From NCBI GenBank assembly GCA_964523295.1, contig CAZGAH010000006.1:34989-98988 (forward strand): a stretch of DNA of 64,000 bases. The letters run 5' to 3'. This document shows positions 31,742 to 38,973 of the stretch, piece by piece (the stretch's first letter is position 1; every line of letters starts with the position of its first letter). The notes beneath the pieces were generated by a model. It was not told where the DNA came from. It made no database searches and was given only the letters and a program-made list of their open reading frames with translations. The translations under genes were made by a program, and so were the position numbers. The stretch is from CAZGAH01 sp964523295 (GTDB lineage Bacteria; Desulfobacterota; Desulfovibrionia; Desulfovibrionales; Desulfovibrionaceae).

Positions 31742-32167
31742 ACGCTGTTGAATACCGCACCGAAAGGGAGCGGATTACAAAACGCTGGGTACACCTCAGT
31801 AGCAGTCACGGCCAGTGTCCAGCCTGCGGTCAGCGGTACGGTAACAGTTTCTGGGTTGTCATTTCAACCTACGATAGTGTTCTTGTGGTGCGGCTGTGAG
31901 AGCACTGTACAGCCCGCGGCAAGTGTCGGGTTTTTCACAAGTACAGTAAATGTAAGCCTGGGACCGTTCAATACATTAACAGGCAGTTTTATTAACTGGC
32001 TTGCTTCCAGGGATCGGTCCATTATACTTTATTTTGATGGAAATAACATACGTCTAAGGGCAAGCGCTTCGCCAACAAGTGACGGTTTTGTAGTCACATG
32101 GCGAGAGTTGGCCGGCACAATTCCCACAACAACTATTTACATAAACTATCTAGCGTTAGGGTATTAG
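31124..32167 (+). CDS. tail fibre, type-2 N-module, AT-rich tip (fibre I)
   Basis: The 347-aa protein has a type-2 N-module closely matching fibre C and fibre G, and a connector almost identical to fibre A at the DNA level (31698-31752 matches 24778-24832). From about residue 215 it has a unique tip. The tip ends DGFVVTWRELAGT...YLALGY, the same outline as fibres A, C and K. The mixture of a fibre-C-like module with a fibre-A connector shows module exchange between genes. Confidence 0.7.
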   Translation: MAMLLTLQSGTRQDLDAKADAGHLLVGEPWLIEDERALAVAVAYNEYIVLPDKAIWFGADIDCEFYPPYPAARAGEVHRVSFPGKIGGDNGVEVAKNALLICRQDTIAGDHEQVGQYWTIINDTTQITQHTHADAETGGQLQHSALSGRDEADAHPQYVQKSLFDANTILKADSDNTPAALEMGASSILARLASGNIKAASVAEMLTLLNTAPKGSGLQNAGYTSVAVTASVQPAVSGTVTVSGLSFQPTIVFLWCGCESTVQPAASVGFFTSTVNVSLGPFNTLTGSFINWLASRDRSIILYFDGNNIRLRASASPTSDGFVVTWRELAGTIPTTTIYINYLALGY

Positions 32168-32169
32168 CC

Positions 32170-32505
32170 ATGTTCATCTTAAAAAATAGTGACGGAACAA
32201 TATTACGGTCTCGCGATTGCGTAGACGCAGTATCGTTGTTGAATGACTTTGCCTGCGACGGCGGCGATATACGCGCTGTCACAGTAGTCGAAATGACCGA
32301 AGCAGAATACGCCGCCATGACCACTCCGTCTGCGTCAGAGATTCTCCGGGCAGAAATCGTCGCCGAGTTAGCGGCAATCGACACGGCCAGCCTGCGGCCA
32401 TTGCGAGCTGTTGCGGCGGGTACGGCCACGCAATTTGACACGGACAAACTGGCCCAGTTTGAAACCAAAGCGGCAGCGCTGCGGGCTGAGCTGGCGGCCT
32501 TGTAG
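32170..32505 (+). CDS. fibre-partner protein, 111 aa (second copy)
   Basis: The ATG at 32170 lies two bases after fibre I. The C-terminal half is almost the same as the 25224 product (AEIVAELAAIDTASLRPLRA, then FDTDKLAQFE), while the N-terminal half differs (MFILKNSDGTILRSRDCVDA). A longer frame from 32098 would overlap the fibre and is rejected. Conserved C-terminus with variable N-terminus fits a protein whose one end contacts a common part and whose other end matches the tip. Confidence 0.6.
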   Translation: MFILKNSDGTILRSRDCVDAVSLLNDFACDGGDIRAVTVVEMTEAEYAAMTTPSASEILRAEIVAELAAIDTASLRPLRAVAAGTATQFDTDKLAQFETKAAALRAELAAL

Positions 32506-32644
32506 CAGGACATCCTGAAAACTGTCGCGATGCCGGGACGGATGATCCTGACGCCAACGGCGTTGGTTCTGGCGGGCCGATATGCGCGCTGGCGCTCTGT
32601 CTGGCGCGCGGATTCTGCAAAACTCTGATCCGGGAGAAACGAAC

Positions 32645-33616
32645 ATGAACTGTATTTTTGACATTCAACGCGGAAAACGGAGTGATCTGGACGAAAAGAC
32701 CGCTCAAGGGATGCTCCTGATCGGCGAGCCCTGGCTCATTACGGATGAAAATGCCCTGGCCGTGGCGACTGCATGTAATGATTACATCGTACTGCAGGAC
32801 AAGGCAATCTGGTTCGGCGAGGAGATCGATTGCCAGAGTGATCCGGACTATCCGGCCGCCAGGGCAGGCGAAACCCGTCGGGTGTCCTTTCCGGGGAAAA
32901 TCGGCGGAACGAACGGCGTCAGCGTTACGAAGAACGCCCTGATTCTCTGCCACCATGACTCTGATGAAGGGTCCCAGGAACAAGTCGGCCAGAACTGGAT
33001 CGTAATCAACGATACCACGCAGCTCCAGCACAGCGCCCTGGCCGGACGCGACGAGGCCGACGCCCATCCGCAGTATGTCCAGACGTCGCTCTTCGGCGCC
33101 CACTCCATCCTCAAGGCGGACACCGATGACACGCCGGCAGCCCTGGAAATGAGCCCACGTACTATCCTGGCCAGGCTGGCGACGGGCGACATCAAGGCTG
33201 CCTCCGTAGCGGAGACAGTTGAACTCCTTAACTGCTACGCCAAATCAAAGGTCGGAACTCTGTCGCGCGACCTGAACACCAACGGCTCCGGTGATCAATT
33301 CATTTCCGTTGGCGGATTTACGCCGAAAGCATTCGTCCTGTTCTGGACTATTGGATTATGCAACGACCCTCGAAATGGTTTTGGACTTGCTGGATATGAT
33401 GGGTCTGCTTATACAAATGCTGTTTTGTGTAAATGGTCAAGCACAAATGATTATTACGAAACAACTATGGGCAGAATTATTGATCTGTTCATTGACGTTG
33501 ATAACTATAATCGGGCGGTTGTAAAAGCGTTCGGCGCGGACGGAATTACTTTAACGTGGGAAAAATGCGGAACAACAAATACCACTGTTAACGGCGTCTG
33601 GCTGGCGATGGGGTAG
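32645..33616 (+). CDS. tail fibre, type-2 N-module, AT-rich tip (fibre K)
   Basis: The ATG at 32645 follows CGGGAG; product 323 aa. The type-2 N-module begins differently (MNCIFDIQRGKRSDLDEKTA) but then matches fibre G (ITDENALAVAT-CNDYIVLQD). The HTH-A-D-A-E-T-G-G stretch is deleted, leaving TTQLQHSALAGRDEADAHPQ. A unique AT-rich tip from about residue 205 ends DGITLTWEKCGT...WLAMG. A third copy of the 111-aa-type partner follows. Confidence 0.7.
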   Translation: MNCIFDIQRGKRSDLDEKTAQGMLLIGEPWLITDENALAVATACNDYIVLQDKAIWFGEEIDCQSDPDYPAARAGETRRVSFPGKIGGTNGVSVTKNALILCHHDSDEGSQEQVGQNWIVINDTTQLQHSALAGRDEADAHPQYVQTSLFGAHSILKADTDDTPAALEMSPRTILARLATGDIKAASVAETVELLNCYAKSKVGTLSRDLNTNGSGDQFISVGGFTPKAFVLFWTIGLCNDPRNGFGLAGYDGSAYTNAVLCKWSSTNDYYETTMGRIIDLFIDVDNYNRAVVKAFGADGITLTWEKCGTTNTTVNGVWLAMG

Positions 33617-33689
33617 TCATAATCGGGCTTGTTTCGTCGGAATAGGTAAAAATTCAAAGAGATGCGAGTCTGATTGGAAACAGCTTGAA

Positions 33690-33981
33690 ATGCAATTCAA
33701 AGAGACACAGGGAATGCTCATAAAAAAAGCTATTGCAGCAGATTATAATNNNNNNNNNNGAACGAGAGGTGACAGCAGAAGAATACACCTCGCTGACAGC
33801 GCCGTCTGCGTTCCCTATCCGACGTTTTGAACTCATCGCCGAATTGTCGATGCTGGGCGCGTCCAGCCTGCGCTCTCTGCGGGCTGTCGCTGCCGGCACG
33901 GCCACGCAATTCGATACGGACAAGCTGGCCCAGCTCGAAACCAAAGCCATGGCGTTGCGGACCGGGTTGGCGACCGTTTAA
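33690..33981 (+). CDS. fibre-partner protein, third copy, interrupted by assembly gap
   Basis: The C-terminal half matches the proteins at 25224 and 32170 (SLRSLRAVAAGTATQFDTDK). Ten N (33750-33759) interrupt the middle. Similarity to 25224 at DNA level continues upstream of 33690, but the expected ATG is replaced by GGTAAAAATTC, so only an internal ATG at 33690 is available. The gene is either shortened or its start has been lost. Frame continuity over the gap is not assured. Confidence 0.45.
33750..33759. other. assembly gap, 10 N
   Basis: Ten N lie inside the third partner gene. Repeats of this array are likely to have confused the assembly here. Confidence 0.99.
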
Positions 33982-33993
33982 GGAGAATGCATC

Positions 33994-35076
33994 ATGAAAA
34001 TCTGCATTGACCCCGGCCATGGCGGCCACGATCCCGGCGCTGTCGGTCCGGGCGGGAAGGAGAGCGTGGTCGTCCTGGCCATTGCCCTGGCCCTGGGCGA
34101 ATACCTCGAAGCCCGCGGGATCGAGGTCTGCTACACGCGCAGTACCGACATCTTCATTCCGCTCGGCAAGCGGGCTGAGATTGCGAACTCGGCCCGGGTC
34201 GATCTGTTCGTCTCGTTGCACTGCAATGCCGATGCCGACCCTGACAGCCCGGGCATGAGCGAGGCCAGCGGAGAAGAAATCCTCGTTCATCCGAACAGCG
34301 ATACCGCCAAGGCCCTGGCCCGGGAGATGCTGCCGACGCTCGAACGTCTGGTTCCCGGTCGCTGTCGCGGGATCAAGGAGCGGGGCGACCTGGCCGTGCT
34401 CCGGCTGACCCGGATGCCGGCCCTGCTCATCGAGTGCGGGTTTATCGACGCACGCGAGGACGGCCGGATTCTCGCGACCGACCCGACGCGCGCAGCCGGC
34501 ATCATCGGCGAGGCACTGCTCTACGCCCTGCGCGCGGGTGGCTGGTCGGAAAGCGCCAGGCCCGGTCCGCCGCAGACGCATACCCCGTCCACGCCCCCGG
34601 AGGGAACGACCACGCCCGGCGCGCCGTCCATGGCGCCGGCGCTCGTCGCCCGGCTTGATCGGCGGCTGCTGCAGCACCTGCCCCTGCTCATCGAGCTGGC
34701 CGTGCAGCACGGTCTGCCGTGCTCGCTCGTGGCTGCCATGGCGCACGTCGAAAGTCGGGGCATTCCCTGGGCCGTACGCGGCGAGCAGCTGTCAGACGCC
34801 TCGTACGGGCTCATGCAGCTCAAACCGGACACCGCGCGCTTTTTCGGCTGGAACGGCGCCTTTGTGACCGAACTGTGCGACCCGCGCACCGGGCTCGAAT
34901 ACGGCTGCCGCTATCTGCGCTGGCTGGCGGACCAGGTCCTCGCCAGCGACGGCTGGGAGGCCGTGGCCCTGGCCTATAACGCCGGCCTGACCGGCTGGCG
35001 CAACGGCAAAGCCGTTCCCCGCTACGCAGCCAAGGTGCTGGAGGTGCTGGGCGGCGACTGGCCGCCGCAGCGCTGA
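33994..35076 (+). CDS. two-domain endolysin: amidase plus lytic transglycosylase
   Basis: The 360-aa protein has an N-terminal N-acetylmuramoyl-L-alanine amidase (Amidase_3, 1-182) with zinc-ligand-type His9 in DPGHGGHDPGA, the SLHCNAD histidine and the catalytic Glu in LLIECGFID. A Pro/Thr linker follows, then an SLT-type transglycosylase (about 216-358) with AAMAHVESRG (catalytic Glu), ASYGLMQLKP and ALAYNAG. Two bond specificities in one lysin are unusual. No signal peptide, holin or spanin is seen beside it. Confidence 0.88.
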   Translation: MKICIDPGHGGHDPGAVGPGGKESVVVLAIALALGEYLEARGIEVCYTRSTDIFIPLGKRAEIANSARVDLFVSLHCNADADPDSPGMSEASGEEILVHPNSDTAKALAREMLPTLERLVPGRCRGIKERGDLAVLRLTRMPALLIECGFIDAREDGRILATDPTRAAGIIGEALLYALRAGGWSESARPGPPQTHTPSTPPEGTTTPGAPSMAPALVARLDRRLLQHLPLLIELAVQHGLPCSLVAAMAHVESRGIPWAVRGEQLSDASYGLMQLKPDTARFFGWNGAFVTELCDPRTGLEYGCRYLRWLADQVLASDGWEAVALAYNAGLTGWRNGKAVPRYAAKVLEVLGGDWPPQR

Positions 35077-35165
35077 GCGGACGAGACAAGCCGCCTGGCT
35101 GTCACCGGTTCTCCGGGTCAGCCAGGCGGTACCGCGTCATCACGCCGATACAGGAGGACACAACC

Positions 35166-35345
35166 ATGAACGATGTTACGCTCGACGAGGTCCTGGCCGA
35201 TTGTCAGATCGATCTGGACCTCGAGCACGACCTGCAGGGCCAGGAATTGCCCTGCCCCTACCGACGCAAGCGTCTGCCGGACCGTTCCAGGGTCCGGCCG
35301 GATCGTTTCACCCCGGTACATTCCCCGGAGGGAGACCACACATGA
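35166..35345 (+). CDS. small protein of 59 aa before the ParB-like gene
   Basis: An ATG at 35166 after ATACAGGAGGACACAACC opens a 59-aa frame (MNDVTLDEVLADCQIDLDLE) whose stop overlaps the next ATG as ATGA. The strong ribosome site and coupling support translation. The N-terminal half is acidic, the C-terminal half basic. No family was recognised. Confidence 0.5.
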   Translation: MNDVTLDEVLADCQIDLDLEHDLQGQELPCPYRRKRLPDRSRVRPDRFTPVHSPEGDHT

Positions 35346-35851
35346 ACGCACAGGATCTGCAGATCGTCTGGCGCGACCCCCGCGACCTGACGCCCTACCA
35401 TGCCAACGCCAAGGCCCACCCCACGGAACAGATCGACAAGATCGCCGCGTCCATTGCCGAGTTCAACTTCGACCAGCCGCTGGTGGTCGACGAGCAGGGT
35501 GTGATCATCAAGGGGCATGGCCGGCGCGAGGCAGCCATACGTCTGGGGCTGGACAAGGTCCCCGTGCTCGTGCGCGGCGATTTGAGCGAGGCGCGCAAGA
35601 AGGCCCTGCGCATCGCGGACAACCGCGTGGCCGAAAGCGCGTGGCTGGAGGACGTGTTGCAGGACGAGCTGCTTGCCCTGCAGGAACAGGACTACGACCT
35701 TGGCCTGACCGGGTTCGACGCGGACGAACTCGCCAGGCTGCTGCCCGACGACGAGCCCCCGGCAGTCGAATTCAAGGCCTACGACGAGTCCGTGGCCCGG
35801 GATGTGAAACAGATCACCTGTCCGCACTGTGGGAAAAGCTTTGCTGCCTGA
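35342..35851 (+). CDS. ParB/sulfiredoxin-like domain protein
   Basis: The 169-aa product has an N-terminal ParB-N fold: DLTPYHANAKAHPTEQIDKI, then QPLVVDEQGVIIKGHGRREA with the GHGR motif, and ALRIADNRVAE. Such domains in phages accompany or are fused to DNA methylases and may have NTP or nuclease activity. The C-terminus has a CPHCGKSF zinc-ribbon-like end. It overlaps the methylase gene by 23 bases, so the two probably act together on phage DNA. Confidence 0.78.
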   Translation: MNAQDLQIVWRDPRDLTPYHANAKAHPTEQIDKIAASIAEFNFDQPLVVDEQGVIIKGHGRREAAIRLGLDKVPVLVRGDLSEARKKALRIADNRVAESAWLEDVLQDELLALQEQDYDLGLTGFDADELARLLPDDEPPAVEFKAYDESVARDVKQITCPHCGKSFAA

Positions 35852-36905
35852 GTACCCGCAGCTGCTTGCCGCCGCCTGGGCGGAGCATCTGGCACCGCGC
35901 GCCGCGGATGCGCCGACCGTGGTTTCCACCTTTGCCGGCGCCGGTGGTTCCTCGCTCGGATACTCCATGGCCGGATTCCGCGAATGCCTGGCCGTGGAGA
36001 AGAACGACAACGCCGTCGCCACCTTTCGGTGCAACTTCCCGGAAGTGCCCGTGTTTCACGGGGACATCACGCAGTTGACCGAGGCGCAGGCATTCGAACT
36101 GACCGGTCTGGCGCCTGGAGCCCTGGACCTGCTGGACGGTTCGCCGCCCTGTCAGGGCTTCAGCACGGCGGGACGGCGCCAGGCCGGCGACCCGCGCAAC
36201 CAGCTGTTCCGTGAGTTCGTGCGGCTGCTGCAAGGATTCCGACCGCGCGCCTTTGTCATGGAGAATGTCAGCGGCATGGTCAAAGGGGCGATGCGGCTGG
36301 TGTTCGCCGAGGTGTTGTCCTCGCTCAAGGCGGCAGGATACCGCGTGTCGGCGAGGCTCCTGAACGCCATGTACTTCCACGTGCCCCAGTCGCGCGCACG
36401 CATGATCTTTATCGGCGTGCGCGAGGACCTGGGCATCGAGCCCGGGCATCCCGGGGCACTGAGCAGGCCGGTGACCATGCGCCAGGCCATAGGTGATCTG
36501 CCATCGGAGCAGGTGCCGGAAACCGGGCACATCTGGCTGGACGAATCGCCGGCCGGGCGCAACACCAAGACCTGGCATCTGGCCCGGCGCGCACGGCAGG
36601 GGCAGCGCTACGCGGGACAGCAGCGACGCTTTGTCTGGGATGGGCCCTGCGGCACGCTGCTCACGCCGTCGGCGGAATACCAGGCCATGCCGCCGTATCT
36701 GCGCTCCATCGGCTGTCATCCGCTGTATACGCGGACCCTGTCCCTGCTGGAGTACAAACGCATCGCCTCGTTTCCGGACCCCTTTGTCTTCGCCGGGGCC
36801 TGGAATTTCGCCTACAACCGGATCGGAAACAGCGTACCGCCGCTGTTCATGCGCGCGATTGCCCGACACGTACGAACGCATATCCTGGAGAACAATCATG
36901 AGTGA
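35829..36905 (+). CDS. DNA (cytosine-5) methyltransferase
   Basis: This is 358 aa with the C5-methylase motifs in order: motif I FAGAGGSSLGYSMAG, motif IV GSPPCQGFS with catalytic Cys108, motif VI ENVSG, motif VIII QSRARMIFIGV and motif X NRIGNSVPP. It transfers methyl from SAM to cytosine in a specific site. The start is GTG 35829, inside the preceding gene. No restriction enzyme gene is next to it, so it is an orphan methylase that probably protects phage DNA. Confidence 0.93.
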   Translation: MGKALLPEYPQLLAAAWAEHLAPRAADAPTVVSTFAGAGGSSLGYSMAGFRECLAVEKNDNAVATFRCNFPEVPVFHGDITQLTEAQAFELTGLAPGALDLLDGSPPCQGFSTAGRRQAGDPRNQLFREFVRLLQGFRPRAFVMENVSGMVKGAMRLVFAEVLSSLKAAGYRVSARLLNAMYFHVPQSRARMIFIGVREDLGIEPGHPGALSRPVTMRQAIGDLPSEQVPETGHIWLDESPAGRNTKTWHLARRARQGQRYAGQQRRFVWDGPCGTLLTPSAEYQAMPPYLRSIGCHPLYTRTLSLLEYKRIASFPDPFVFAGAWNFAYNRIGNSVPPLFMRAIARHVRTHILENNHE

Positions 36906-37518
36906 GGTCAAGGCAAGCGGGCGCACGCCCAAGCTGACGCCCGAACGACAGAAAAAGCTCTGCGAATACATCCGCCAGGGCAATTCGCTGCGCGCCGCCG
37001 CGGCTATGGCCGGCATCAGTCTGGCGAGCTTCTACGTCTGGATGAAGCGCGGGCGGCGCGAACTCGACCGGCTCGAGGCGGACCCCTCCGCCAGCCCGCG
37101 GCGCAGCGAGACGCCTTGCGTCCGCTTCTGGTCCGCCGTGGATCTGTCCATGGCCGAGGCCGAGGCCAGGCATCTTCGGGTCATCGACGAAGCGGCCCAG
37201 GGCGGCAAGGAGCTGGTCGAAACCGTGGTGGTGCTCGGTCAGGACGGAAAACCGATCAAGAAGACGGCCCGGAAGAAGATCGCCCGTCCGCAGTGGCACG
37301 CGGCGCGCTGGTGGCTGGAGAATGTCTCCCCGGAATACAAGGACCGCAAACTCGAGGTCATCGGCTGGGAACAGGACGAACTCCGTTTCGCTCAGACCGT
37401 GGATGTCTCGCGGCTCTCGACCGAAGAACTCATGCAACTGGATGGACTGCTTGAAAAATGCATTGTCACTCCCCCTGCTGCGGCAGCAGACGCGCAAGAC
37501 CCTTCCCGCGAGGGCTGA
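36898..37518 (+). CDS. terminase small subunit
   Basis: The 206-aa protein opens with an HTH (TPERQKKLCEYIRQGNSLRA, MAGISLASFYVWMKRG) typical of terminase small subunits, followed by a region shared with that family (PQWHAARWWLENVSPEYKDR). It would recognise the packaging site. It overlaps the methylase by eight bases and is followed directly by the large subunit. Confidence 0.83.
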   Translation: MSEVKASGRTPKLTPERQKKLCEYIRQGNSLRAAAAMAGISLASFYVWMKRGRRELDRLEADPSASPRRSETPCVRFWSAVDLSMAEAEARHLRVIDEAAQGGKELVETVVVLGQDGKPIKKTARKKIARPQWHAARWWLENVSPEYKDRKLEVIGWEQDELRFAQTVDVSRLSTEELMQLDGLLEKCIVTPPAAAADAQDPSREG

Positions 37519-38908
37519 GGCCAGCCTGGCGGATTTCATCCGTCAGGCCTGGCCGGTCGTCGAACCGGGCACGCCCTATGTCCACGGCTGGCACCTCGAC
37601 GTCATCGCCGAGCACCTCGAGGCGGTGAGTCGCGGCGAGATAAGCAGGCTGGTGTTGAACATGCCACCACGGCACATGAAAAGTCTGGCCGTGAGCGTGT
37701 TCTGGCCCTGCTGGGAATGGATACGCAACCCCGGCCTGCGCTACCTCTTCGCCAGCTATGCCCTGGGGTTGAGCGTGCGCGACAACCTGAAATGCCGGCG
37801 GCTGTTGCAGAGTCCGTGGTATCGCCGCAACTGGGGTCATGTCTTCCGCCTGGCCGGCGACCAGAACAGCAAGGGCCGCTTTGAAAACGACCGCTCCGGG
37901 CTTCGTCTGGCCGTGTCGGTCGGCAGTGCGGTCACCGGCGAGGGCGGCGACCGCATCGTGGCCGACGATCCGCACAACGCACGCGACGTCCTCTCGCCCA
38001 AACGACGCGAGGCCGTGCTCGAGTGGTGGGACCAGGCCATGTCAACGCGTCTGAATACCCCGGCGACGGGCGCCGTGGTCATTGTCATGCAACGGCTGCA
38101 CGAACGCGACCTCAGCGGTCATGTTCTGGCCCGGGGCGGCTGGGTACACCTCAAGCTCCCGGCCGCCTACGAGGGCGAGCGCATCATTTCCACGGCGTCG
38201 CCCGGGCTGGGCCTGCGCACGGAGGACCTGCGCCACGAGCCGGACGAACCGCTCTGGCCCGAACGCTTCGACCCGGCGGCCCTGGACAGACTGCGCCTGG
38301 CCCTGGGGACCTGGGGAACGGCCGGCCAGTTGCAGCAGCGGCCGGCGCCCGCGGGCGGCGGCGTGTTCAAGCGTTCCTGGTGGCGCTTTTTCCGACATCC
38401 ACCGGTATTCTCGCGCCTGATTCAATCCTGGGACACGGGCTTCAAGTCCGGCGAGACCAATGCCTATAGCGTCGGTCAGACCTGGGGTCTGGCGGAGGAC
38501 GGCTACTACCTCATCGACCAGTTGCGCGAGCGCCTGGAATACCCGGAACTGCGGCGCGCGGTCGTGGCCTGTTATGAAAAACACAAGCCCGAGCTGGTGC
38601 TCGTCGAGGACAAGGCCAGCGGTCAGAGTCTGGTTCAGGAGCTTAAGCGCAATACCAGGCTGCCCCTGATGCCGCTGCCGGTCAAGGACGGCGACAAGCT
38701 GTTGCGCGCGCATCTGATCTCGCCGCTGGTCGAGTCCGGTCGGGTGTTTCTGCCCGAGCAGGCGGAGTGGCTGGCCGATTTTCTCGACGAGGCCAGCCGT
38801 TTCCCCAACGCCGCCTTTGCGGACCAGGTCGACTCGGCTGCCCAGGCCCTGCGCTGGCTCAGCAGCGGCCGCCGCTACGAGCCCTCGGGCAAGCAGTTCT
38901 GGAATTGA
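37442..38908 (+). CDS. terminase large subunit
   Basis: From ATG 37442 the protein is 488 aa. The ATPase domain has the Walker-A-like NMPPRHMKS and Walker B RIVADDPHNA. The nuclease domain has the acidic residues in IQSWDTGFKSGE, LVLVEDKASGQ and FADQVDSAAQAL. It packages DNA through the portal. The start is not certain: this ATG lies in the end of the small-subunit gene and has a poor ribosome site; a TTG at 37469 would also serve. Confidence 0.9.
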   Translation: MDCLKNALSLPLLRQQTRKTLPARAEASLADFIRQAWPVVEPGTPYVHGWHLDVIAEHLEAVSRGEISRLVLNMPPRHMKSLAVSVFWPCWEWIRNPGLRYLFASYALGLSVRDNLKCRRLLQSPWYRRNWGHVFRLAGDQNSKGRFENDRSGLRLAVSVGSAVTGEGGDRIVADDPHNARDVLSPKRREAVLEWWDQAMSTRLNTPATGAVVIVMQRLHERDLSGHVLARGGWVHLKLPAAYEGERIISTASPGLGLRTEDLRHEPDEPLWPERFDPAALDRLRLALGTWGTAGQLQQRPAPAGGGVFKRSWWRFFRHPPVFSRLIQSWDTGFKSGETNAYSVGQTWGLAEDGYYLIDQLRERLEYPELRRAVVACYEKHKPELVLVEDKASGQSLVQELKRNTRLPLMPLPVKDGDKLLRAHLISPLVESGRVFLPEQAEWLADFLDEASRFPNAAFADQVDSAAQALRWLSSGRRYEPSGKQFWN

Positions 38909-38973
38909 CGGAGGCCGGGCCGCACGTACCGGCCGGAACACCCTGTACGAACCTGCATACGGAGCACACAACA

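Noticed and set aside
23949..33981. Possible diversity-generating retroelement, because type-1 fibres resemble Mtd
   Set aside because: No reverse transcriptase gene, no template repeat with adenine-directed differences and no accessory Avd gene were found; the repeats are ordinary duplications of GC-rich modules.
23375..33981. Phase-variable invertible fibre segment
   Set aside because: All fibre genes point the same way, no inverted repeats flank the tips and no site-specific invertase gene is present.
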